Source: Alistipes sp. (GTDB lineage Bacteria > Bacteroidota > Bacteroidia > Bacteroidales > Rikenellaceae). From it: a DNA stretch of 64,000 bases. The notes below the pieces were generated by a model. The model searched no databases. It saw only the letters and a program-made list of their open reading frames with translations, and was not told where the DNA came from. The DNA is taken from the NCBI GenBank assembly GCA_017437045.1, contig JAFSBY010000006.1:62001-126000 (forward strand), in the 5' to 3' direction. The position numbers were made by a program, and so were the translations under genes. Of this stretch, positions 25,524 through 32,796 are shown piece by piece. Within the stretch, counting starts at the first letter, position 1. Every line of letters starts with the position of its first letter.

Positions 25524-28214
25524 TTACAAACCGGTGATCTTCTTGATCTCGTTGAGCTTGTTGAGTGCTTCGATCGGGGTTAGAGAATTGATATCCAACC
25601 CTTTAATTTGGTCGCGGATCTGTATCAATACGGGGTCGTCGAGCTGGAACATCGAGAGCTGCATGGAGGGGGCCGGTGCCTGCTCGGCAGCTTCACGGAC
25701 GGCTTGAGCCGAGCGACGATTACGCTCCTTGAGGCTCTTCGAGGGGACGATTTCGTTGTTGCCATAGACCTGCTCGAGGTTGCGCAGCAGCTCCTCGGCG
25801 CGACTAACGATCGAGGCGGGCATGCCGGCCAAACGTGCCACGTGAATACCGAACGAGTGCTCGGTGCCCCCCTGCTCCAATTTGCGCAGGAAGACGATCT
25901 GACCATTCACCTCGCGCACCGAGACGTGGAAATTCTTCACGCGGGGATACATCTTCTCCATCTCGTTGAGCTCATGGTAATGGGTCGCAAAGAGGGTCTT
26001 GGCATGAGCGGTCGGATGATTGTGGAGATATTCGACCATCGCCCAGGCAATCGAGATACCGTCGTAGGTGCTCGTGCCTCGGCCGATCTCGTCGAGCAAG
26101 ACCAGTGAGCGATCGGAGATGTTGTTCAGAATGCCGGCTGACTCCAACATCTCGACCATGAAGGTCGATTCGCCTTGCGAAATGTTATCCGACGCACCCA
26201 CGCGGGTAAAAATCTTATCTACGACGCCAATATGTGCCTCTTGGGCCGGGACGAAGGAGCCCATCTGCGCCATCAAGACGATCAGCGCGGTCTGTCGCAG
26301 CAAGGCTGATTTACCCGACATGTTGGGACCTGTGATCATCATGATTTGCTGCTCCTCTTCGTTCAGCATCACATCGTTAGGGATATAGCTCTCCCCCACC
26401 GGCATCAGACTTTCGAGCACGGGATGACGTCCTTGTTGAATCTGGATGCGGGTTCCCTCGTCGAGCGTCGGACGCGTGTAACGCCGCTCGCGGGCCAGTC
26501 GGGCAAACGACTGCAGGCAGTCGATGCGCGCAATGACGGCTGCGTTGCGCTGCAACGGACCGAGCACCTCGGCAATATAGCCGATCAGGGCGTTGTAGAG
26601 CTGCTGCTCGAGCACGAGCATGCGCTCCTCGGCTCCGAGAATCTTCTCCTCGTACTCCTTCAGCTCGTCGGTGATATAGCGTTCGGCATTTGTCAGGGTC
26701 TGCTTGCGAATCCAACCCTCGGGAACCTTCTCTTTGTGGGTATTGGTCACCTCGATGTAGTAGCCAAAGACGTTGTTGTAGCCCAACTTCAGGGTGGAGA
26801 TACCTGTCTGCTCGCGTTCGCGTTGCTGAATGCGGGCCAGATAGTCCTTGCCATGCAGGGCTATACGGCGCAGATCGTCCAATTCGGGATGTACGCCATC
26901 GGCGACAATACCACCTTTTTGGATTTGGTTACTTTGCGGATCGGGATAGATGTCGTGGGCGATGCGATCGCGCACGGCGATGAGCGGGTCGATCTCGGCA
27001 GCTAACGTATGTAACGGCGGACAATCAGTCGATTCGAGAGCTGCTTTGAGCAGTTCGATGGCTTGTAGCGAGTGCTTGAGTTGTACCAACTCGCGTGGTA
27101 GAACGCGGCCGGCGGCAATGCGCGAAGCGATACGCTCCAGATCGCCCACCAAGGCAATCTGCTCACAAATGGCTTCGGCCAATTCCGGATCGCTGTGGAA
27201 ACGCTCCACGATGTCGAGGCGACGGTTGATCTGCTCCACGTCGCGCAGGGGCATCGCTACCCAGCGACGCATCAAACGACCGCCCATTGGCGTCAGCGTG
27301 CGGTCAATCACCTCGGCAAACGATGTGCGACGACGTCCCTCTCCGTGTGAGGCGAAGAGCTCGAGGTTGGCGATCGTGAATTTGTCGATCCAGACCGACT
27401 CTTGTTGATCGAGGCGCGCGATGGAACGGATGTGGCTTGTCTGACGGTGCTCGGTCATCTCCAAATAGTGCAGGATGGCTCCTGCAGCCGAGATACCGCT
27501 GGTGAGATGATCGACACCGAAGCCCTTGAGCGTAGGCGTACCGAATTGCTTGCAGAGTTTCTCGCGGTTTACCTCTTCTGAGAAGACCCACTCGTCGAGA
27601 CGATAGGTGTAGTGCCCTACGCCAAAGGAGGATTTGAACCGATCCTCGTAGGCGCGTTGGTAGATCACCTCCTTGGGAGCCAGGTTCGAGAGCAACTTGT
27701 CGATATAGGGATCCGACCCTTCGGCGGCGTAAAATTCGCCGGTCGAGATATCGAGAAACGCCACACCGGTCGATTTACGTCCGAAATAGATGGCGGCTAA
27801 GTAGGTGTTCTCCTTATTCTGCAGGATGTTTTCCTCCAACACAACGCCGGGCGTAACCAGCTCGATCACACCGCGTTTGACCAACCCCTTGACCATCTTG
27901 GGGTCCTCCAACTGCTCGCAAATAGCTACGCGCTCTCCGGCACGCACCAATTTGGGAAGATAGGTGTCGATGGCGTGATAGGGAAAGCCGGCCAGTTCGA
28001 CATGCGAGGCCGATCCATTGGCACGACGTGTCAAGGTGATACCGAGAATGCCGCTCGTTTTGATAGCATCCTCGCCGAAGGTCTCATAGAAGTCCCCCAC
28101 GCGAAAGAGCATAATCGCATCGGGGTATTTGGCCTTGGCCTCGTAATATTGATCCATCAGGGGCGTCTTGGCCCGCTTTGTTTTGGTTTGTTTGGTTGTA
28201 TCCGCTGCTTTCAC
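25524..28214 (-). CDS. mutS: DNA mismatch repair protein MutS
   Basis: Recognises mispairs and starts mismatch repair. 896 residues from a GTG start at 28214, chosen because no in-frame ATG lies before the conserved N-terminus; the next ATG is MDQYYEAK at residue 20. The mismatch-binding Phe-X-Glu is in GDFYETFG near residues 42-49. C-terminal ATPase motifs are Walker [14 protein letters not shown], Walker [14 protein letters not shown], and [10 protein letters not shown]. The C-terminal tail has the dimerisation helix ([17 protein letters not shown]-type). This is true MutS1, not MutS2 (no Smr domain). The leader contains alternative hairpins at 28252-28283. Confidence 0.96.
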   Translation of the reverse strand: MKAADTTKQTKTKRAKTPLMDQYYEAKAKYPDAIMLFRVGDFYETFGEDAIKTSGILGITLTRRANGSASHVELAGFPYHAIDTYLPKLVRAGERVAICEQLEDPKMVKGLVKRGVIELVTPGVVLEENILQNKENTYLAAIYFGRKSTGVAFLDISTGEFYAAEGSDPYIDKLLSNLAPKEVIYQRAYEDRFKSSFGVGHYTYRLDEWVFSEEVNREKLCKQFGTPTLKGFGVDHLTSGISAAGAILHYLEMTEHRQTSHIRSIARLDQQESVWIDKFTIANLELFASHGEGRRRTSFAEVIDRTLTPMGGRLMRRWVAMPLRDVEQINRRLDIVERFHSDPELAEAICEQIALVGDLERIASRIAAGRVLPRELVQLKHSLQAIELLKAALESTDCPPLHTLAAEIDPLIAVRDRIAHDIYPDPQSNQIQKGGIVADGVHPELDDLRRIALHGKDYLARIQQREREQTGISTLKLGYNNVFGYYIEVTNTHKEKVPEGWIRKQTLTNAERYITDELKEYEEKILGAEERMLVLEQQLYNALIGYIAEVLGPLQRNAAVIARIDCLQSFARLARERRYTRPTLDEGTRIQIQQGRHPVLESLMPVGESYIPNDVMLNEEEQQIMMITGPNMSGKSALLRQTALIVLMAQMGSFVPAQEAHIGVVDKIFTRVGASDNISQGESTFMVEMLESAGILNNISDRSLVLLDEIGRGTSTYDGISIAWAMVEYLHNHPTAHAKTLFATHYHELNEMEKMYPRVKNFHVSVREVNGQIVFLRKLEQGGTEHSFGIHVARLAGMPASIVSRAEELLRNLEQVYGNNEIVPSKSLKERNRRSAQAVREAAEQAPAPSMQLSMFQLDDPVLIQIRDQIKGLDINSLTPIEALNKLNEIKKITGL

Positions 28215-28251
28215 GCCGTTTGACGAGGGTTAGGGTTCGGAGGACAGGAAC

Positions 28252-28283
28252 CGCCTGCCCGCGGTCGCCTGTATGAGCAGGCG
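28252..28283 (-). promoter_or_regulatory. Alternative hairpins in the mutS leader
   Basis: On plus, CGCCTG occurs at 28252-28257 and 28266-28271, while a single CAGGCG occurs at 28278-28283, so the mRNA can form either of two mutually exclusive stems. No T tract follows, so classic termination is unlikely. Confidence 0.35.
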
Positions 28284-28289
28284 AATAGG

Positions 28290-28297
28290 CAAAGATA
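28290..28297 (-). promoter_or_regulatory. Promoter -7 element of mutS
   Basis: TATCTTTG on minus, 76 nt upstream of the mutS GTG, just after the stop of the preceding glycosylase-like gene. No clear -33 element. Confidence 0.5.
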
Positions 28298-28305
28298 CGA
28301 AAAAA

Positions 28306-28887
28306 TTACCGAAGTAGCCCACTCTCGGCAAAGAGTTTTCGGTAAAATGCAGCCTTTTTCTCCAAGGCAAGCGGATAGGCCCGCGAGGTGGAGGGCATGC
28401 GCCAAAAACGAAGGGTGCATTCCTCGAAATGGAGCGTCACGGCCTCCCCGACGGCCGGTATCGGGCAATCGAATTGAGCCGAGACGATCTCGGAGGCTTT
28501 TTGGCCCGTTGTAACGATGTGCGCACAGCGGGGAATGGCCGAAAGGAGCGTGCGCAGATCGGTCGGAGTGATCACCTCCAAGAATTTATCGGAGGCATTA
28601 TCTTGTTGCCGATATACGGCAGATGCAGCATCGTAGAGAGCTAAACCGTTCGTTGAGCAGAACGCTGCAATTTTCTCTTGATGAAAGCGTTTCTCGCCGG
28701 CCAACTCGAAGTGGTGCTTGTCGTCGAAGAAGAGCAATCCGACGATGCGCCACATGTCGTTGATCCAGTTGGGATAGAAAAATTCCATCGACCATCGGGC
28801 GTGCGGTGGCGGGAAACTGCCTAACATGAGGATGGTGGCCTCTGCCGGCAGAAAGGGCTGCAAGGGGTGTTTCTCAATGTGCGTCAT
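28306..28887 (-). CDS. Uracil-DNA glycosylase superfamily protein (hypoxanthine-DNA glycosylase-like)
   Basis: 193-residue predicted DNA-base-excision enzyme. The N-terminal ILMLGSFPPPHARWSMEF and YPNWINDMWRI segments follow the 'GS.P....S...FYY.PN.FW' pattern of the UDG superfamily, closest in look to family 6 hypoxanthine-DNA glycosylases. The distal LRFWRMPSTSRAYP matches the superfamily's 'LPSTSP.' substrate-binding loop. The catalytic residue cannot be assigned with certainty by eye. It overlaps the end of the upstream helicase gene by 14 nt and precedes mutS, so three DNA-repair-type genes lie in a row on one strand. Confidence 0.65.
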   Translation of the reverse strand: MTHIEKHPLQPFLPAEATILMLGSFPPPHARWSMEFFYPNWINDMWRIVGLLFFDDKHHFELAGEKRFHQEKIAAFCSTNGLALYDAASAVYRQQDNASDKFLEVITPTDLRTLLSAIPRCAHIVTTGQKASEIVSAQFDCPIPAVGEAVTLHFEECTLRFWRMPSTSRAYPLALEKKAAFYRKLFAESGLLR

Positions 28888-30298
28888 AGAAACTTTCGTC
28901 GAAATTGACCAAATAGAGATGCTCGGTGGCGCGGGTCAGTGCCGTGTAGAGCCACCGCATCATGTCGCGGGTCATCGGCTCGTCGCCAAACAGGCAGCGA
29001 TCGACAAAGACGGCTCGCCACTGTCCACCCTGCGCTTTGTGGCAGGTGACCGCATACGAGAACTTAATCTGCACGGCGTTGAAGTGCGGATTCTCGCGTA
29101 TCTCCTTGAAACGCTTCAGTTTGCTCTTCAAATCCACGTAGTCCTTCTCGATTTCGTAGAAGAGTCGTAACTGCTCTTCGCGCGTCAGTGAAGGAGATTC
29201 CGAGGCAAGCGTGTCGAGCAAAATCTTACACTCGATCTCCGTGTCGTCATAGTCGGGAAACTCAAGGATGGCATTGGCAAAACGAAATCCGTAGAAGGAC
29301 TCGAAACGGCGCAGTCGCTTCAGACGGGCAATATCGCCGTTGGCGATGAAGTGCATGGGGCAATCCTCGATGCGCTCGGTGTAGTGGTAGTTGTTTTTGA
29401 CCACCATCAGCATGTCGCCACTTTCGATCTCCTCCTCGGCGCAGAGTACGTGGCGGCGGATGCCCTCGTTGTAGCGGTTGGCGCGCTTGTTGGAGCGGGT
29501 GATGACGATCACCTCGTCGCGGCCGTAGCGGGCATAGGCCTCTTGGAGTTTTTCGGGAAATTCCCCACCATGAATGGCCTCTATGTCATTGAACGAGAGG
29601 TCGAAACGTGGCGTGGTGATCAGATCGCGTTCGAGCATGCAACGCAGCAGCGTGGCGTTGAACAGAATGCCCGATTCGGCCTCCTGACGGACCACTTCGT
29701 CGAGCGTGACATACTCGACCTCGCCAAAACGTTCAAGCGTATATCGGTCGAGTGCCGGAGAGCAATCGGCCCCTACGGGTGGGAGCTGTGCGCTGTCACC
29801 CACCAGGATCAGTCGGCAGCCTCGGCCGCTGCGTACATATTTTATTAAGTCCTCCAGCAGCGATCCGCTTCCGAATTGGCTCCCCTCGGCCGAGCTGTCG
29901 GAGAGCATCGAGGCCTCATCGACAATGAATACGGCACCGTTTTCGCGGTTCAGGTCGAGGGAAAATTTCGACTCGTAATCGGCATTCGTGCGTTCGCGAT
30001 AGATGCGCTTATGAATCGTAAGAGCCTTTTCGCCCGAATAACGGGTCAGCACCTTGGCTGCGCGACCCGTCGGGGCCAACAGAACGGTACGAATACCCAA
30101 CTGCTTCAATGCTCCTACGGTGGCGGCTATCAGGGTCGTTTTTCCGGTACCTGCATAGCCGTTTAGGACAAAAATTCTTGAAAAATCGTCACTCGATAGG
30201 TAATTTGACAACTTTTCTATCATTTTTTTTTGCCCAAGGGTTGTTTTAAAGCAAATTTTAGCGTAAATTTGGGCTGCAATATGTGAGCTATTTGGCAT
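28874..30298 (-). CDS. AAA/UvrD-family DNA helicase (RecD-like, exodeoxyribonuclease V alpha-type)
   Basis: 474-residue superfamily 1 helicase. The start at 30298 (MPNSSH) is chosen because homologous proteins begin about 45 residues before the P-loop; the frame continues upstream to 31060, but that part is antisense to the next gene. Walker A is GYAGTGKT (47-54). Walker B is IVDEASML, the following motif is LVGDSAQLPPVGAD, and the C-terminal motifs are VTCHKAQGGQW and LYTALTRATEHLYLVNF. It resembles the stand-alone RecD-like helicases of Bacteroidales; RecB and RecC are not nearby. It is probably cotranscribed with the glycosylase-like gene, suggesting a repair role. Confidence 0.85.
   Translation of the reverse strand: MPNSSHIAAQIYAKICFKTTLGQKKMIEKLSNYLSSDDFSRIFVLNGYAGTGKTTLIAATVGALKQLGIRTVLLAPTGRAAKVLTRYSGEKALTIHKRIYRERTNADYESKFSLDLNRENGAVFIVDEASMLSDSSAEGSQFGSGSLLEDLIKYVRSGRGCRLILVGDSAQLPPVGADCSPALDRYTLERFGEVEYVTLDEVVRQEAESGILFNATLLRCMLERDLITTPRFDLSFNDIEAIHGGEFPEKLQEAYARYGRDEVIVITRSNKRANRYNEGIRRHVLCAEEEIESGDMLMVVKNNYHYTERIEDCPMHFIANGDIARLKRLRRFESFYGFRFANAILEFPDYDDTEIECKILLDTLASESPSLTREEQLRLFYEIEKDYVDLKSKLKRFKEIRENPHFNAVQIKFSYAVTCHKAQGGQWRAVFVDRCLFGDEPMTRDMMRWLYTALTRATEHLYLVNFDESFYDAH
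30241..30271 (+). promoter_or_regulatory. Promoter of the 30392-32251 operon
   Basis: TTG (30241-30243), a 20-nt spacer and TAAATTTG (30264-30271). It lies within the 5' coding part of the divergent helicase gene and predicts a leader of about 115 nt. Confidence 0.6.
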
Positions 30299-30391
30299 CG
30301 TCTGTTTTGTTATGGCAAAATCGCGGCGCAGAAAGGCTCGATTTATACCCGATTTGGAAGGCAAAATTAATAACAAATACTTAAATAAAAA

Positions 30392-31030
30392 ATGAAAACA
30401 GTTTTTCAAATTCTTCTCGCTATTGTGATCGTGGGCTTTGTCTATGTTATCTACGATCAGATTTCGACCCCGATTCGTTTTGAGAACGAGGTGAAGGCCA
30501 AGCGTAGCCAGGTAATCGAGCGCATCAAGGACATCCGTGCGGCACAGCGTGCTTACAAGTCGAAGTATCAGAAGTTTACGGCTGATTTCGACACGTTGGC
30601 TAATTTCATTCTGAACGAGACGCTCGAGATGGAGCGCAAGTTGGTCGATGAGGATGACTCGGTAGCTATGGCTCAGCTGAAGAAGTCGGGTAAGAAGAAT
30701 GTCGAGAAGTTCCAGATCGCAGTAATTGATACGATCTTCTCGCCCAAGAAGCTCACGAAGGAGGATGTTTACAACCTGCGCTACATCCCCGGTACGGACA
30801 ATAAGGCTCAGTTTATCCTGGAGGCCGGTATTATCACGACCGAGTCGAAGGTTGTCATTCCGGTGGTTGAGTGCCGTGCACCCTACACCCTCTTCCTCGA
30901 TACGATTACCTATCGTCAGGAGATCGTGAACCTGATCGACGATGAGGTGAACAACTTCAATCGCTATCCGGGCATCAAGTTCGGTTCGATGGAGGCCGGT
31001 AACAACGAGGCTGGTAACTGGGAGGACTAA
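30392..31030 (+). CDS. Conserved membrane-anchored hypothetical protein
   Basis: 212 residues. One N-terminal transmembrane segment (VFQILLAIVIVGFVYVIY, residues 4-21) is followed by a charged, probably coiled-coil stretch (FENEVKAKRSQVIERIKDIR, about 30-60) and a mixed alpha/beta domain ending NNEAGNWED. The 'RIKDIRAAQRAYKSKYQKFTADFDTLANFI' type region resembles the start of pilin-like or sensor stalks, but no known domain is recognised. It is first in a run with DUF3822 and rsmD (4-nt gap to the next gene). The domain most likely faces the periplasm. Function unknown. Confidence 0.75.
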   Translation: MKTVFQILLAIVIVGFVYVIYDQISTPIRFENEVKAKRSQVIERIKDIRAAQRAYKSKYQKFTADFDTLANFILNETLEMERKLVDEDDSVAMAQLKKSGKKNVEKFQIAVIDTIFSPKKLTKEDVYNLRYIPGTDNKAQFILEAGIITTESKVVIPVVECRAPYTLFLDTITYRQEIVNLIDDEVNNFNRYPGIKFGSMEAGNNEAGNWED

Positions 31031-31034
31031 TCCT

Positions 31035-31727
31035 TTGAATACGAATAAACAGGTGTCCATTCAGCTCGCGTTGGATGGACACTCTTTTTCGATCCAGGGG
31101 GCAACGATTGCTGCCGCAGGGCGTAAAGCCGATGGTGGGCAGACAACGGGCCGTTTGGTGACCGAAAAAGAGCGAGTACAGAAGCCTATCTCCGAGGCTA
31201 CACATCCGGAGCAACAAGCCCTGCAAGAGAGGATGCAGATCGAGGTGCTGACCGCCAAGAGCGTGTTGGTGCCCCAAGTGCTCTTTGCGCCGGAGGATGC
31301 CGCGTCGCTGCTGACGATGCAGGGTGTGGCTCTGACGGATGAGGAGGTGATTCTCACAGCATCGGATCCGCAACACAACGATGCGGTAGCGGTCATGGCC
31401 GTTCCGCGTACGTTGCAAGAGTATGCTGGCGAGCACTATGGCGACGAGGTGCGCTATACTACCCCGCTGCTGCATGTTCCGACGGTCTTGGAACCGACGA
31501 TCTATCTGTGCGATACGGGCAGCCTTATATATATAAAGGTATATGAGCCCCATTTGACCCTTGCAGAGGTGGTCGCTGCGACCGATGCCGATGTGGAATT
31601 TCTGCTCCACCGCTTGACTATGCAGTTGGATGCTGCACGTTTCGTAGTGCACCTGGAGTTGCGTCATCGCAATAAGCAGCGAGCCAAAAGCTATAAACAA
31701 TACTTCAAAAAGATCGTATGCGTATAA
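31035..31727 (+). CDS. DUF3822 family protein
   Basis: 230-residue cytosolic protein of unknown function. The apparent start is TTG at 31035, 4 nt after the previous stop. An alternative GTG lies about 15 nt downstream. The order SIQLALDGHSFSI at the N-terminus, VLVPQVLFAPEDA in the middle and an LRHRNKQRAKSYKQYF-type C-terminus is what I recall of DUF3822, a Bacteroidota-specific family commonly upstream of rsmD, as here. Predicted actin-like or ASKHA folds have been suggested for such proteins, but nothing in the sequence proves this. Its last 10 nt overlap rsmD. Confidence 0.65.
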   Translation: MNTNKQVSIQLALDGHSFSIQGATIAAAGRKADGGQTTGRLVTEKERVQKPISEATHPEQQALQERMQIEVLTAKSVLVPQVLFAPEDAASLLTMQGVALTDEEVILTASDPQHNDAVAVMAVPRTLQEYAGEHYGDEVRYTTPLLHVPTVLEPTIYLCDTGSLIYIKVYEPHLTLAEVVAATDADVEFLLHRLTMQLDAARFVVHLELRHRNKQRAKSYKQYFKKIVCV

Positions 31728-32251
31728 TTAGCGGATCACTCAAGGGGCGAGCTATCAACCCCCCGAAAAACCTGCGTGCCAGACCGACGACCGACTTTGC
31801 CAAGGAGAACCTCTTCAATGTGCTGCAGAATTTGGTCGATTTTGAGGAGTGCGATGTGCTCGACCTCTTTGCCGGTACGGGGTCGATAAGCTATGAATTT
31901 GCCTCGCGAGGAGTGCGGAGCGTCACGTCGGTGGAGATCAATGCCGTGCATCATGCCTTTATTCGTCGCACGGCACAAGAGCTCGGTGTACGAAATTTGT
32001 ATGCCGTAAAGGCGAATGCTTTTCTCTATTTGAAGAGTTGTACCAAGCAATTTGACCTGATTTTTTCGGATGCACCCTACGATTTGGAGCGGAGCGAGGA
32101 GATTATTCCGCTCGTGTTGGAGGGCGATTTGCTCCGTGAAGGGGGAATTTTTATTTTTGAGCACTCCAAAGAGAAAAATTTTTCGGAGCACCCTCGCTTT
32201 TGGCAATTAAGGAGTTACGGAAGTGTGCAATTTTCTTTTTTCAAAAAGTGA
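31718..32251 (+). CDS. rsmD: 16S rRNA (guanine-966-N2)-methyltransferase RsmD
   Basis: Methylates G966 of 16S rRNA in the 30S P-site region. 177 residues, typical length. The N-terminal signature MRIISGSLKGRAINPP is followed by RPTTDFAKENLFN, the SAM-binding VLDLFAGTGSISYEFASRG, and the catalytic-type FSDAPYDL (DPPY variant). It overlaps the DUF3822 gene by 10 nt. The promoter of tRNA-Asp starts 20 nt after the stop. Confidence 0.93.
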   Translation: MRIISGSLKGRAINPPKNLRARPTTDFAKENLFNVLQNLVDFEECDVLDLFAGTGSISYEFASRGVRSVTSVEINAVHHAFIRRTAQELGVRNLYAVKANAFLYLKSCTKQFDLIFSDAPYDLERSEEIIPLVLEGDLLREGGIFIFEHSKEKNFSEHPRFWQLRSYGSVQFSFFKK

Positions 32252-32270
32252 AAAAAAAGTTGCTAAAAGA

Positions 32271-32301
32271 TTTGCAGATTCAAAATTTTGCACTACCTTT
32301 G
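32271..32301 (+). promoter_or_regulatory. Promoter of tRNA-Asp
   Basis: TTTG (32271-32274), a 19-nt spacer and TACCTTTG (32294-32301): an exact Bacteroidota promoter, about 38 nt before the mature tRNA 5' end. Confidence 0.8.
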
Positions 32302-32344
32302 CAAACGCAATCGGGAAATAACACGGGTTGCAAGGTTCTTAAAT

Positions 32345-32421
32345 GGTGCGTTAGTTCAGCTGGTTAGAATACGTGCCTGTCACGCACGGGGTCAGGGGTT
32401 CGAGTCCCCTACGCACCGCCA
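32345..32421 (+). tRNA. tRNA-Asp (anticodon GTC)
   Basis: Complete cloverleaf: acceptor GGTGCGT/ACGCACC, D arm with AGTTCAGCTGGTTAGA, anticodon stem CGTGC/GCACG with loop CTGTCAC, and T arm AGGGG-TTCGAGT-CCCCT. Discriminator G and an encoded CCA end at 32421. A terminator follows immediately. Confidence 0.97.
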
Positions 32422-32424
32422 GAG

Positions 32425-32454
32425 AGGATGATCCAATGGGTCATCCTTTTTTTT
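32425..32454 (+). terminator. Terminator of tRNA-Asp
   Basis: AGGATGATCC pairs with GGGTCATCCT (one wobble) and is followed by a run of eight to nine T. Confidence 0.9.
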
Positions 32455-32483
32455 GTTGCTGTTTGGCAAGGAGGGGGATTGTG

Positions 32484-32556
32484 GGTGCTGCGCACCAGTG
32501 TGGTTGCCGGGGCAGGGCGTTTGCGTGCAAGCCCGCATATCTGCCCCATCAACCAC
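32484..32556. other. Structured intergenic element between tRNA-Asp and malQ
   Basis: The 375-nt gap 32422-32796 contains no credible gene. It holds a small palindrome GGTGC-TGC-GCACC (32484-32496) and a large hairpin in which GTGGTTG plus GGGGCAG (32500-32515) pair with CTGCCCC plus CAACCAC (32541-32556), 14 bp interrupted by one 2-nt internal loop. It could be a dispersed repeat, a regulatory RNA or decayed DNA. The rest of the gap shows nothing else recognisable. Confidence 0.5.
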
Positions 32557-32736
32557 TTGCCTGCGGCAAACACATCCCCCATCGGAGGTCTTGTCTGATG
32601 CGTAGGCGACTACTCACAAAGGGAGGGGTTGCGAGCATAATGGTGTTTGATGGCTCGCCTGCGGCCACTCGTCGCCCCAATATGACCGTTCGGCTAAAAA
32701 ATAGGCCGGAGGTATGGATGTTCTGGTTTAATTGCT

Positions 32737-32744
32737 TATATTTG
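32737..32744 (+). promoter_or_regulatory. Promoter -7 element of malQ
   Basis: TATATTTG (TAnnTTTG), 53 nt before the malQ ATG. No TTG at the right distance. Confidence 0.45.
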
Positions 32745-32796
32745 TATGGATAAATGTTTTTCTTGAGACAACGTATAACTTTATAAATAAACGACA

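Noticed and set aside
30299-31060. N-terminal extension of the helicase frame
   Set aside because: This part is antisense to the anchored hypothetical gene and unlike helicase N-termini; the conserved protein begins at 30298.
32373-32753. 126-codon frame across tRNA-Asp and its downstream spacer
   Set aside because: It begins inside the tRNA and crosses a terminator; no protein-like pattern.
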